NCBI RefSeq assembly: GCF_001202035.1
Contig: NZ_LGHT01000044.1
Span: 124,001-188,000, forward strand
DNA from: Pseudorhodobacter wandonensis
Lineage (GTDB): Bacteria > Pseudomonadota > Alphaproteobacteria > Rhodobacterales > Rhodobacteraceae
Direction: 5' to 3'
Length of the DNA stretch: 64,000 nucleotides
Part shown: positions 27,235 through 36,111 of the stretch, in pieces
How the letters are laid out: each line of letters starts with the position of its first letter
How positions within the stretch are numbered: the first letter of the stretch is position 1
The notes under the pieces: generated by a model
Told to the model about the DNA's origin: nothing
Databases searched by the model: none
Seen by the model: the letters and a program-made list of their open reading frames with translations, nothing else
Translations under genes and position numbers: made by a program

Positions 27235-27991
27235 AGCCGCTTGCGACCGTCAGCTTTACCCCTGCCTGCCGCAACCCGCCCATGATTTCAGCAGAGACCT
27301 TTGCATCGGTAATCAGCGCATCCAGCCCGTCAAATTCGCATACCGTCACCAGCCCGCGCCGCCCGAATTTGCTGGCATCGGTAATCAACACACGCTGGTC
27401 GGCCCGTGACAGCAGGGCACGGGCAAACTCTACCTCGGATTCTTCATAGTCCATCACCTCATTGCCATCGACAGCCCCGGCCGAAATAAAGGCATGCGCG
27501 GCGGAAAACCCGTTTACAAAGCGTACAGCTTGCGCACCCAGCACGGCACCGCTGTCACCAATAATCTGGCCGCCTGCCAAAAACACGCGGTTGCCGTCAC
27601 CCATCGCCAAGGTACGTGCGACATCTGTTGAATTGGTAATGATTGTCAGTTGCTTATGTCCAGTCAGGGCGCGCGCCAAAAAGCTGGTCGTTGTACCCGT
27701 GTCCATCATCACTGCGTCGCCGTGGCGTATTGTTGCGGCTGCGGCGGCGGCAATGGCCTGCTTGGCGGCGGCATTTTCGCGCATTCGACGGCGAAACGGT
27801 GCCTCTCCGGCCTGTGATGACAGGCTGATCGCCCCGTGCATCCGCAAAACCGCACCGCCATCCACCAGCGGGCGCACGTCACGGCGAATGGTTTCCAGAC
27901 TGACATCCATCGCCTTGGCCAGCGCCGAGATTGTCACGGTGCCTTTTTCATCCAGAATTTTCAGTATTTCGGTATGGCGTTTTGACAGCAT
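27209..27991 (-). CDS. DeoR/GlpR-family transcriptional regulator
   Basis: A protein of 260 residues. The N-terminal helix-turn-helix is KRHTEILKILDEKGTVTISALAKAMDVSLETIRRDVRPL, and the C-terminal sugar-phosphate-sensor domain includes GDAVMMDTGTTTSFLARAL and ERVLITDASKFGRRGLV-like sequence. DeoR-type regulators usually respond to phosphorylated sugars or similar metabolites. It is divergent from the glycine-betaine-type importer, which it probably controls; two kinase-like genes in that operon could make the phosphorylated effector (inference). Confidence 0.9.
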   Translation of the reverse strand: MLSKRHTEILKILDEKGTVTISALAKAMDVSLETIRRDVRPLVDGGAVLRMHGAISLSSQAGEAPFRRRMRENAAAKQAIAAAAAATIRHGDAVMMDTGTTTSFLARALTGHKQLTIITNSTDVARTLAMGDGNRVFLAGGQIIGDSGAVLGAQAVRFVNGFSAAHAFISAGAVDGNEVMDYEESEVEFARALLSRADQRVLITDASKFGRRGLVTVCEFDGLDALITDAKVSAEIMGGLRQAGVKLTVASGSNPAETHQ

Positions 27992-28053
27992 AGTGGGCCT
28001 TGGGGAGGTGACCGTTATTTAGGCAATATTACAGAGTTTCGGGCATAACCAGT

Positions 28054-28083
28054 CACAAAATACACATAAAGCCACAAAATACA
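28054..28083. promoter_or_regulatory. Tandem repeats, candidate DeoR-type operator
   Basis: The sequence CACAAAATACA occurs twice in the same orientation, at 28054-28064 and 28073-28083, 19 bp apart, about 65-95 nt before the binding-protein start and 63 nt from the regulator start. DeoR-family proteins often bind direct repeats of this size. The repeats are seen; the binding is inferred. Confidence 0.5.
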
Positions 28084-28148
28084 TTTGACTCAAACCCGAA
28101 CTCGCGCGTTACTTGTTGTGATTCAGCAAATTCAATTGGGGGGGTGGA

Positions 28149-29096
28149 ATGAAGATCAATCACATGATGCGGCTTGGCGTTTCGGTCATCGCGCTTACGG
28201 CGGGGGCGGCCTTGGCCCAGGAAAGCACCGATCCGATCAAGCTTACGCTGCATGATTGGACCGGCCAGTTGATTACCACCGAATTGATGGGCTCGATCCT
28301 GCAAAAGGCCGGCTATAACGTCGAATATGTTCAAGCCGATTATTTGGCACAATTTGCCGGGTTAGAGACGGGCGATCTGCATGTTGCCATGGAAATGTGG
28401 GAAACCACAGGCCGCGAGGCGATGGATGCGGCGACGGCCACAGGTAAGGTTGTGAACCTTGGGCCAACAGGGATGAAGGCCAAAGAGGAATGGTGGTATC
28501 CGTCCTATATGGTTGAAAAATGCCCCGGCTTGCCGAATTGGGAGGCATTGAAAGAGCCTGCCTGCGCCGAGGCGTTCGCTACCGCCGAAACCGCGCCCAA
28601 AGGCCGGTACTTGGGTGGCCCCGTTACATGGGGCGGGTTTGATGAGGAACGGATCGAGGCACTAGACCTGCCTTTTGAGGTAATCCACGCAGGCACCGAT
28701 GCCGCCCTTTTTGCCGAGCTGGAGTCTGCCGTACAGCGCAAAGCGCCGATCATGTTGTGGATTTATGCACCGCATTGGGCGCCTGCCAAGTTTGAAGGCG
28801 ATTGGGTCGCCTTTCCCGAATATACGCCCGAATGTTACAGCGACCCAGCTTGGGGCATAAACCCCGATATGGCCTATGATTGCGGCAAGCCGTTTGGCGA
28901 GATTTGGAAGGTCGGCTGGGCGGGTCTTGCCGATAAATGGCCGGGTGCCGAAAAGGCGATCAAGGCATTTACCATTGATAATGCCGAAATGGGGGCAATG
29001 ATTACCGAAGTCGATCTGAACGGTAAAACTGTAGAGGCGGTCGTCGCTGACTGGATGGAAAAGAATGAGGCGCGCTGGTCTGGCTGGATCAACTGA
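28149..29096 (+). CDS. ABC transporter binding protein, glycine betaine/quaternary amine class
   Basis: A protein of 315 residues with a signal peptide (to about residue 24, ALAQ). The OpuAC/ProX-type fold is shown by IKLTLHDWTGQLITTELMGSIL, by GDLHVAMEMWETTGREAMD, and by the tryptophan-rich stretches EEWWYPSYMVEKCPGLPNWEAL and LWIYAPHWAP. These aromatic residues would form the cage for a trimethylammonium group. It is the first gene of a long plus-strand operon that also encodes its ATPase and permease. Confidence 0.9.
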   Translation: MKINHMMRLGVSVIALTAGAALAQESTDPIKLTLHDWTGQLITTELMGSILQKAGYNVEYVQADYLAQFAGLETGDLHVAMEMWETTGREAMDAATATGKVVNLGPTGMKAKEEWWYPSYMVEKCPGLPNWEALKEPACAEAFATAETAPKGRYLGGPVTWGGFDEERIEALDLPFEVIHAGTDAALFAELESAVQRKAPIMLWIYAPHWAPAKFEGDWVAFPEYTPECYSDPAWGINPDMAYDCGKPFGEIWKVGWAGLADKWPGAEKAIKAFTIDNAEMGAMITEVDLNGKTVEAVVADWMEKNEARWSGWIN

Positions 29097-29171
29097 TCTG
29101 GCCGCGTCGTTCCTCTGGCTGCTGCCCACGATCCCCTCATGGGTGGCAGCCTCCTTTTGCCGGAGGTGTGT

Positions 29172-30188
29172 GTGACTGACCCTGCGCCAAAACTACTTTG
29201 CCGCGATGTGTGGAAGATCTTTGGCCCGAATGGTGCTGGCGTTTTGCGCGATCTTGGGCCTGAAGCCAAGGCCAGCCAATTTGCGGCGCGTGGCCATGTG
29301 GCGGCGGTGCGATCTGTAGATCTGGCGGTGAATGAGGGCGAAATTTTCGTCATCATGGGGCTGTCAGGGTCTGGAAAGTCGACATTGGTGCGATGTTTGT
29401 CACGGTTGATAGAGCCAACCTCGGGCGAAATCTGGTTTCACGGGCAAAACCTGTTGGCAGCATCCGAAGATGAAATGCGGCAGTTGCGGCGGCATAAAAT
29501 GGGGATGGTGTTTCAGCATTTCGCGCTGTTGCCGCATATGTCGGTGCTGCAAAATGTGGCATTTCCATTAGAGGTCCAAGGCGTTGCCCGTGCGGCCCGT
29601 GAAGAAACCGCGCGCAAGATGATCGCGCTTGTCGGTCTTGACGGTCGTGAAACTGCGCTGCCTCGGCAGCTTTCGGGTGGGCAGCAACAACGGGTTGGCA
29701 TTGCCCGCTCATTGGCCGCCGACCCCGAGCTGTGGTTTCTGGATGAGCCGTTTTCGGCACTGGATCCGTTAATCAGGCGCGAAATGCAGGACGAATTCAT
29801 GCGCCTGCAATCGGTGCTGAAAAAGACGATCGTGTTTATTACCCATGATTTTGATGAGGCAATCCGTCTGGCCGACAAAATCGCCATCATGAAAGATGGC
29901 GCTGTGGTGCAGCAGGGCACACCAGAAGACATCGTTTTGAACCCTGCGACCGATTATGTCGCCGAATTTACCCGTGCCGTGCCGCGCGCCAAAGTCGTGC
30001 GCGTGGCAAGCGTGATGCGACCCGCAGGCGCCGAAGAGCCTGCGGCAACGATTGCCGCCACGGCCAAGATTGCCGAGGCTGCGCCGTTGTTTTTGGCCGA
30101 AACCGTATTGCGCGTGGTCGGTGCGCAAGGCGAAACCCTTGGGCATTTGCAGCGTGATGATGTTGTTGCCCTGATGTTGGGGGGCTAG
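29172..30188 (+). CDS. ABC transporter ATP-binding protein (ProV/OpuAA type)
   Basis: A protein of 338 residues from the GTG at 29172, which has GGAGG 5 nt upstream; an ATG at 29139 lacks such a site. Walker A is GLSGSGKST, the signature LSGGQQQRVGIARSLA and Walker B LWFLDEPFSALD. The N-terminal DVWKIFGPN and ...SQFAARGHVAAVRSVDLAVNEGEIF region is typical of the glycine-betaine group. The C-terminus is longer than the core but I see no clear CBS pair. It is followed by the permease gene after 4 nt. Confidence 0.9.
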   Translation: MTDPAPKLLCRDVWKIFGPNGAGVLRDLGPEAKASQFAARGHVAAVRSVDLAVNEGEIFVIMGLSGSGKSTLVRCLSRLIEPTSGEIWFHGQNLLAASEDEMRQLRRHKMGMVFQHFALLPHMSVLQNVAFPLEVQGVARAAREETARKMIALVGLDGRETALPRQLSGGQQQRVGIARSLAADPELWFLDEPFSALDPLIRREMQDEFMRLQSVLKKTIVFITHDFDEAIRLADKIAIMKDGAVVQQGTPEDIVLNPATDYVAEFTRAVPRAKVVRVASVMRPAGAEEPAATIAATAKIAEAAPLFLAETVLRVVGAQGETLGHLQRDDVVALMLGG

Positions 30189-30192
30189 GGCG

Positions 30193-32121
30193 ATGCGGGC
30201 AGCGGTTTGGGCGGCTGTTCTTGGCGGGTTCTGGGCGTTTGCCGCGCTGGCGCAACCCTATATGCCCTGGGCGTTCGACTGGCCCAAGGCATTGGTGATG
30301 CCTGCTGCAAAATGGATTTCGGCCTTTACCAAATGGCTGTTGAATGACGCAAGCTTTGGTCTGTTTACCTTTCAGGAATTAACGCGCTGGATTTCGGCAG
30401 TGGTCGATGTTCCCTACCGCTTTGCGATGAACCTGTTGTCGGCGGGCACGGCCGAGGTTCCGCCGTTGTCGTGGCTGGCGGTTGTGATCTTGGTGGCACT
30501 GATCGGGCATCGCTTCGGCGGTATGCGGCTGGCGTTGCTTGCGGGCGCCTGCTTTTTGTTCGTGGCAGTGTTCGGACAATGGACGAGTGCGATGATTACG
30601 CTTGCTTCGATACTGATCGCGGTGCCGATTGGTGTGGTTGGCGGGGTGGCATTGGGCCTCGCGGCCTATCGTTGGCCATGGTTTGCGCGGACCATCACAC
30701 CGGTGCTGGATTTAATGCAAACCATCCCCGTTTTCGCCTATTTAGTGCCTATTCTAATCCTGTTCGGCTTTGGCCCTGTGGCCGCCGTGATCGCCACGGT
30801 CATCTATGCCATGCCGCCGATGACGCGGATCACGCAGCTTTCGCTGCAGCGCGTGCCGCAGGATCTGCGCGATCTTGGCCAGATGGTCGGATGCTCGCGC
30901 CGGCAATTGACGTGGCGCGTGATGATGCCTTCGGCCAAAGCGGGGCTGATGGTGGGGGTGAATCAGGTGATCATGTTGTCGCTGAACATGGTGATTATTG
31001 CCTCGATGATCGGGGCAGGGGGCCTTGGGTTTGACGTGCTGGCGGCCTTGCGACGGCTTGATTTCGGCGCCGGGCTCGAGGCCGGTTTCGCCATTGTTGC
31101 CCTTGCGATTGCGTTGGACCGTATTTCGCAGGCGATGGCACAGGAACGGCCTGTTTCGATTGTTGCGCGCAATGCCTATGTTTTGGCTGCGTTTGTGACG
31201 ATCGGGCTGGCAGGACTGTCAGCCGCGATTATGCCACAGCTGCAAACCTATCCCGAGGCTTGGCAACTTTCGACCGGTGCCTTTTGGAGCCGCGTGGTTG
31301 AATGGATTAACGTTAACTATTTTGACACTCTCGAGGCGGTGAAAAATGCGCTGTTGCTGAACGTGCTGATCCCGTTCAAGCGGTTCCTGATCGGTCTGCC
31401 GTGGGCTGGGGTCGCAGCGCTGCTGGGTTTGCTCGGTTGGCGGTTACAGGGTATGCGTTTGGCCATGTTAGTCATGGTATTGGTGGTGCTGATCGCATCA
31501 ACCGGCCTTTGGGATAAGGCGATGACAACCGTCTATCTGTGTGGGCTATCGGTAGCCGTTGCGATGCTGATCGGGCTGCCGATTGGTGTCTTGGCGGCCG
31601 AGCGCGACAGCCTGTGGCGTTGGGTACGGCTGGCGATTGATACGCTGCAAACCCTGCCGTCCTTTGTCTATCTGATGCCCGCTGTGATGCTGTTTCGCGT
31701 GGGCGATTTTACGGCGATGCTTGCTGTGGTGGCCTATGCGATTGCGCCTGCTATCCGCTATACGGCGCTTGGCCTGCAAGGGGTGGACCCGCGCCTGATA
31801 GAGGCGGGGCGGGCAATGGGCTGCACGAACTTGCAGATTTTGACCCGGATAAAGCTGCGGCTGGCGCTGCCCGAGATCATGCTGGGGTTAAACCAAACCA
31901 TCATGTTTGCCTTGTCGATGCTTGTCATCACCGCGTTGGTTGGTACCCGTGACTTGGGGCAAGAGGTGTATATCGCGTTGACCAAGGCCGATTCCGGGCG
32001 CGGATTGGTGGCCGGTTTGGCCGTGGCTTTCATCGCTATTATTGCTGATCGCTTGATCGGGGCGGCAGCTGCGCGCGCGCGGGCAGGGTTAGGTTTGGGG
32101 GGCGGCGGCGATGGCACTTGA
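30193..32121 (+). CDS. ABC transporter permease, duplicated ProW-like domains
   Basis: A protein of 642 residues, about twice the length of ProW. Two permease halves can be seen. The first has ITPVLDLMQTIPVFAYLVPILILFGFGP and then the loop RVPQDLRDLGQMVGCSRRQ (near residue 218). The second has IDTLQTLPSFVYLMPAVMLFRVGD and the loop VDPRLIEAGRAMGCTNLQ (near residue 532). Each half carries the IM-rich GLNQTIMFALSMLVI or GVNQVIMLSLNMVII segment. The 3' end overlaps the next gene by 11 nt. Confidence 0.9.
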   Translation: MRAAVWAAVLGGFWAFAALAQPYMPWAFDWPKALVMPAAKWISAFTKWLLNDASFGLFTFQELTRWISAVVDVPYRFAMNLLSAGTAEVPPLSWLAVVILVALIGHRFGGMRLALLAGACFLFVAVFGQWTSAMITLASILIAVPIGVVGGVALGLAAYRWPWFARTITPVLDLMQTIPVFAYLVPILILFGFGPVAAVIATVIYAMPPMTRITQLSLQRVPQDLRDLGQMVGCSRRQLTWRVMMPSAKAGLMVGVNQVIMLSLNMVIIASMIGAGGLGFDVLAALRRLDFGAGLEAGFAIVALAIALDRISQAMAQERPVSIVARNAYVLAAFVTIGLAGLSAAIMPQLQTYPEAWQLSTGAFWSRVVEWINVNYFDTLEAVKNALLLNVLIPFKRFLIGLPWAGVAALLGLLGWRLQGMRLAMLVMVLVVLIASTGLWDKAMTTVYLCGLSVAVAMLIGLPIGVLAAERDSLWRWVRLAIDTLQTLPSFVYLMPAVMLFRVGDFTAMLAVVAYAIAPAIRYTALGLQGVDPRLIEAGRAMGCTNLQILTRIKLRLALPEIMLGLNQTIMFALSMLVITALVGTRDLGQEVYIALTKADSGRGLVAGLAVAFIAIIADRLIGAAAARARAGLGLGGGGDGT

Positions 32122-32989
32122 CCGGATTCTGGCGCTGCCGTGCTGGCAGGGGGATGTGACCGCCGAGCCGCTTGCGGGTGGCTTGTCGAATGAAATTTGG
32201 AAAGTGACTGATGCGGTGGGGCCGCATGTTCTGCGTTTTGGAGTTGACTACCCGTTCCACCACGTCAACCGTGCGCGCGAGGCGATGGTTTCACGCGCTG
32301 CCCATGCCTGCAGTTTCGCGCCTGCCGTGGAATATACCACGCCGGGGGTGATGGTGACCGAATTTGTGCAGGCGCGAACTTGGGATGCCAAGGACGTAGC
32401 GCAAAACCCAGCGCGTATTGCGATTTTTTTGCGAAGCTTCCACCAGAAAATGCCATTGGTTGTTTCGGGCGAGGCATCGCTGTTTTGGGTGTTTCATGTG
32501 ATCCGCGATTATGCGCGCACCTTGAACGGGTCGGTTTACAGCCGCTTCCTGCCAGAATTTACCGCGCTTTCTGCTGTATTAGAGACTGTTCAAGTACCTC
32601 TGCCGATCATCTTTTCGCATAATGACTTGTTGCCTGCGAATATACTGGATGATGGCGCGCGGCTTTGGTTGATCGACTATGAATATGCGGGCTTCTCGAC
32701 TCCGCTGTTTGACTTGGCGAATGCAGCCTCGAACGCTGGTATGACGCAAAAACAGGCTCTGACATTGCTAAATACCTATTTTGAAACGCCTGCCGAACCA
32801 CCACTTTTGCGGGCGTTTGAGGCGATGAAAGTTGCCGCGCTGTTGCGTGAAACCATGTGGGCGATGGTCTCGGACCTGCATCTGTCCGCGCCGGGTGTCG
32901 ATTACGCGGCCTATCTCAGTGAAAACCAATCTAGGCTTGTGGCGCAAATTGACGCCTATCAGGCCCTTTACGGAAAGCTATTGCCATGA
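32111..32989 (+). CDS. Choline/aminoglycoside kinase-like phosphotransferase
   Basis: A protein of 292 residues of the APH/choline kinase fold. The nucleotide site region is LAGGLSNEIWKVTDAVGPHVLRFG near residues 18-42. The catalytic loop is FSHNDLLPANILDD near residue 173 (Brenner motif H-N-D-x4-N) and the metal motif is LIDYEYAGF near residue 195. It probably phosphorylates a hydroxyl of a small amine substrate. It overlaps the permease (11 nt) and the next gene (4 nt, ATGA), so it is expressed with the importer. Confidence 0.88.
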   Translation: MALDRILALPCWQGDVTAEPLAGGLSNEIWKVTDAVGPHVLRFGVDYPFHHVNRAREAMVSRAAHACSFAPAVEYTTPGVMVTEFVQARTWDAKDVAQNPARIAIFLRSFHQKMPLVVSGEASLFWVFHVIRDYARTLNGSVYSRFLPEFTALSAVLETVQVPLPIIFSHNDLLPANILDDGARLWLIDYEYAGFSTPLFDLANAASNAGMTQKQALTLLNTYFETPAEPPLLRAFEAMKVAALLRETMWAMVSDLHLSAPGVDYAAYLSENQSRLVAQIDAYQALYGKLLP

Positions 32990-35409
32990 CCGTGCCCTCT
33001 CATGCCCAAGTTGTTGTTATTGGTGGCGGTATTATCGGCTGTTCGACGGCCTATCATCTGGCCAAAGATCACGGCGCCGATGTGGTGCTGCTGGAGCAGG
33101 GCAAGCTGACATCGGGCTCTACATGGCATGCGGCGGGCTTGGTTGGGCAGCTGCGGTCCTCGGCCTCGATCACCAAGGTTTTGAAATATTCGGTAGATTT
33201 GTACAAACGGCTGAAGGACGAGACGGGTCTGGAAACCGGTTGGAAAATGACCGGTTGTTTGCGGCTTGCCACGAACCAGGATCGCTGGACAGAATATAAA
33301 CGGCTGGCGACCACAGCGGGCAGTTTTGGCATGGAAATGCACCTGATCTCGGCCGATGAGGTAAAGCGGATGTGGCCCTTGATGGAGGTTTCCGATCTGG
33401 TTGGCGCCAGTTGGCTGCCGACAGATGGGCAGGCGAGCCCGTCCGATATCACCCAATCTCTGGCCAAAGGCGCGCGCATGCACGGGGCCAAGATCTTTGA
33501 GGGTGTGCAGGTAACCGGCTTTGCCATGGAGGGCGCGCGGATCACAGGCGTTCACACCAATAAAGGCACTATTCTTGCGGAAAAGGTGATAAATTGCGCC
33601 GGTCAATGGGCGCGGCAAGTTGGCGCGATGGCAGGTATTAATGTGCCGTTGCAGCCTGTGAAGCACCAATACATTATCACCGACCCGATTGCGGGCCTGT
33701 CGCTCGATGCCCCCACGCTGCGCGACCCGGACCGGCGCACCTATTTCAAGGAAGAGGTCGGCGGCCTTGTGATGGGCGGGTATGAGCCGAACCCTCAGCC
33801 ATGGGTTACTGGCGATGTGCCGAATGATTGGGAATTTGGCCTGTTTGGTGATGATTTCGACCATTTTGAACAGCATATGGAGCAGGCGATGTTGCGTGTT
33901 CCGGCGCTGGCAACGGCAGGCCTAAAGCAGATGATCAACGGATCTGAAAGCTTTACCCCAGATGGCAATTTCATTCTTGGCCGCGCGATGGAGTGTGAAA
34001 ACATGTATGTCGGCGCGGGGTTCAATGCCTTTGGTATTGCTTCGGGCGGTGGTGCCGGTTGGGTGCTGGCCGAATGGGCAATGACGGGCGAGGCGCCGCT
34101 GGACCTGTGGGCCGTCGATATTCTGCGGTTTTCTGATATGCACCGCGACCGGCAATGGGTTTGCGACCGCACGCTAGAGGCTTATGGCAAGCACTACACC
34201 ATCGGTTTTCCGCATGAGGAATACACCAGTGGCCGCCCGCGGATTGTGTCGCCTTTATATGACCGACTAAAGGCCAAAAGGGCGGTGTTTGGCTCTAAAC
34301 TCGGGTGGGAAAGGCCGAATTGGTTTGCACCCCAGGGTGTGGAGCCGCGCGATATTTATAGCATGGGGCGGCAAAACTGGTTTGAGGCGGTCGGGGCCGA
34401 GCACGCCCATGTGCGCACCCACGCGGGCCTTTTCGACCAAAGCTCTTTCGCGAAATATGAGCTGTCAGGCCCAGCCGCCGCCGACGCCTTGGCGCATATT
34501 TGTGCCGGGCATGTGGGTCGGCCAGTTGGGCGCGTGACATATACCCAGCTGCTAAATACGCGCGGCGGGATAGAGGCGGATCTGACGGTGGCGCGACTGG
34601 CCGAGGATCGGTTTTATATCGTCACCGGCACAGGGTTTCGTACACATGATTATGCGTGGATCGCAAGCCACTTGCCCGCCGCAGGCTGCACCCTGACCGA
34701 TGTGACCGAGGCCTATGGAACGCTGTCCCTTATGGGGCCAAATGCGCGGGATGTTCTGGCCGCAGTGACCCAACAAAATGTCTCTAACATGGCGTTTCCT
34801 TTTGGAACGGTGCAAGACATTGCAATCGCGGGCGCACAGGTCAGGGCCTTGCGGCTTACCTATGTCGGTGAATTGGGCTGGGAATTGCATGTGCCGATCT
34901 CTGCGATTGGCGAAGTTTATGATGAGCTGATGGCGGCAGGGCACGGCTTGCGCCCTGTCGGCTATCGCTGCCTTGAAAGCCTGCGGTTAGAAAAGGGCTA
35001 TCGTGCGTGGTCGTCGGATATCACGCCGAATGATACGCCGCATGAGGCAGGTTTGGGCTGGGCCGTGCGCAAGGAAAACGCAGGGTTTATTGGTGCGCAG
35101 GCCTTGGCAAATGCGGGGCCGCTGACCAAACGCTTTGCCGGTTTCACGCTTGATGACGCTTCGGCAGTTTTGGTTGGGCGTGAAACCATTTTGCGCGATG
35201 GTGTCGCCGTGGGATATCTGACCTCGGGCGGGTATGGCTATTCGATCGGCAAGTCGATTGGCTATGGCTATGTGCGCAATTCCAGCGGTGTTAGTGACGA
35301 TTTTCTTGCGTCCGGCAGTTATGCGTTGGTCGTTGCCTCGCAAAGCTATCCTGCCGAAATCATCCTTGAGGCCCCGTTTGACCCTAGCAATTCACGGGTT
35401 AAGGCGTAG
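32986..35409 (+). CDS. FAD oxidoreductase with GcvT domain (dimethylglycine/sarcosine dehydrogenase family)
   Basis: A protein of 807 residues. The N-terminal DAO-type FAD domain starts AQVVVIGGGIIGCSTAYHLA, followed by GSTWHAAGLVGQLR with the histidine that binds FAD covalently in dimethylglycine dehydrogenase. The C-terminal half (about 420-800) is a folate-binding GcvT/aminomethyltransferase domain (GPNARDVLAAVTQQN, ELGWELHVP, LRLEKGYRAWSSDITPNDTPHEAGLG). It probably removes an N-methyl group, passing it to tetrahydrofolate. The substrate is not fixed by sequence. The end overlaps the convergent methyltransferase gene by 18 nt. Confidence 0.9.
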   Translation: MTVPSHAQVVVIGGGIIGCSTAYHLAKDHGADVVLLEQGKLTSGSTWHAAGLVGQLRSSASITKVLKYSVDLYKRLKDETGLETGWKMTGCLRLATNQDRWTEYKRLATTAGSFGMEMHLISADEVKRMWPLMEVSDLVGASWLPTDGQASPSDITQSLAKGARMHGAKIFEGVQVTGFAMEGARITGVHTNKGTILAEKVINCAGQWARQVGAMAGINVPLQPVKHQYIITDPIAGLSLDAPTLRDPDRRTYFKEEVGGLVMGGYEPNPQPWVTGDVPNDWEFGLFGDDFDHFEQHMEQAMLRVPALATAGLKQMINGSESFTPDGNFILGRAMECENMYVGAGFNAFGIASGGGAGWVLAEWAMTGEAPLDLWAVDILRFSDMHRDRQWVCDRTLEAYGKHYTIGFPHEEYTSGRPRIVSPLYDRLKAKRAVFGSKLGWERPNWFAPQGVEPRDIYSMGRQNWFEAVGAEHAHVRTHAGLFDQSSFAKYELSGPAAADALAHICAGHVGRPVGRVTYTQLLNTRGGIEADLTVARLAEDRFYIVTGTGFRTHDYAWIASHLPAAGCTLTDVTEAYGTLSLMGPNARDVLAAVTQQNVSNMAFPFGTVQDIAIAGAQVRALRLTYVGELGWELHVPISAIGEVYDELMAAGHGLRPVGYRCLESLRLEKGYRAWSSDITPNDTPHEAGLGWAVRKENAGFIGAQALANAGPLTKRFAGFTLDDASAVLVGRETILRDGVAVGYLTSGGYGYSIGKSIGYGYVRNSSGVSDDFLASGSYALVVASQSYPAEIILEAPFDPSNSRVKA

Positions 35410-36027
35410 AACAATCGCACGGCTGGGTGAGGTTGCAGCCTCGCCCGGCATGGAAATATAGGGCGCGGTTTCTTCAATCAGGGTCAGCAGGCCTGCGCGC
35501 GTCAGGCGGTCAATCTCAGCGGCAAAACCGCCTTCCCAGACTGTGCCTTTTACGGTTGCTACGATAATCCCGCCGGTTTGGGTTATGCGGACCAGTTCGG
35601 CCAAGGCTTCGGCACCGACATGACCGGTGGTAAAGACGCCAGTACAAAGAATTGCGGCATATTGCCTGTCGGCAAAGGGCAATGCGCCGCCAAGCGCGAC
35701 ATTGTGCAGTTGGGAATACACGCCCTTGCGCGCCGCGACAGCCAGCATTCCGGATGAAATATCAAGCGCTTCTACTACCGGATAGCCGACAATCCCCATC
35801 CATTCGCCAACCATTCCGGTGCCTGCGCCTGCGTCCAATATGGGGCCGGCACCGCGCGGCAAATGGCGGGTAAGCAGGGCCAATGCGACCGAGGGGTGCC
35901 GATACCCCGCCTTGCGCATTTCATCCTCATAGGTTTCGGCCCATTTATCATAGGCGGCGGCCACCTCATTTGGCGCAGTTGCGGCGTAAACGGCGCCAAG
36001 ATGGCCGCCATGCGTGGAATCTGCCAT
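35392..36027 (-). CDS. Class I SAM-dependent methyltransferase
   Basis: A protein of 211 residues. The SAM-binding glycine motif is ILDAGAGTGMVGEWMG near residue 68, then EALDISSGML and, near residue 135, LAELVRITQTGGIIVATV. It is of the UbiE/Methyltransf_11 type. It is on the opposite strand to its neighbours, convergent with the GcvT flavoprotein and divergent from a phosphotransferase. The substrate is unknown. The N-terminus (ADSTHGGHLGAVYAATAPNEVAAAYDKWAETYEDEM) is a typical methyltransferase opening. Confidence 0.85.
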   Translation of the reverse strand: MADSTHGGHLGAVYAATAPNEVAAAYDKWAETYEDEMRKAGYRHPSVALALLTRHLPRGAGPILDAGAGTGMVGEWMGIVGYPVVEALDISSGMLAVAARKGVYSQLHNVALGGALPFADRQYAAILCTGVFTTGHVGAEALAELVRITQTGGIIVATVKGTVWEGGFAAEIDRLTRAGLLTLIEETAPYISMPGEAATSPSRAIVLRLNP

Positions 36028-36111
36028 TTTGGCCCCCTGTCTGCTGCATAAATCATAGCCATAGCCTGCGGTTTGTGAAAGCCTAATGATAGAACGGCAA
36101 GGAGGTTGGCG

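Noticed and set aside
27992-28148. Possible small RNA or leader gene in the DeoR/importer gap
   Set aside because: Only direct repeats and AT-rich DNA are seen; no stem followed by a T-run and no conserved fold that I recognise.
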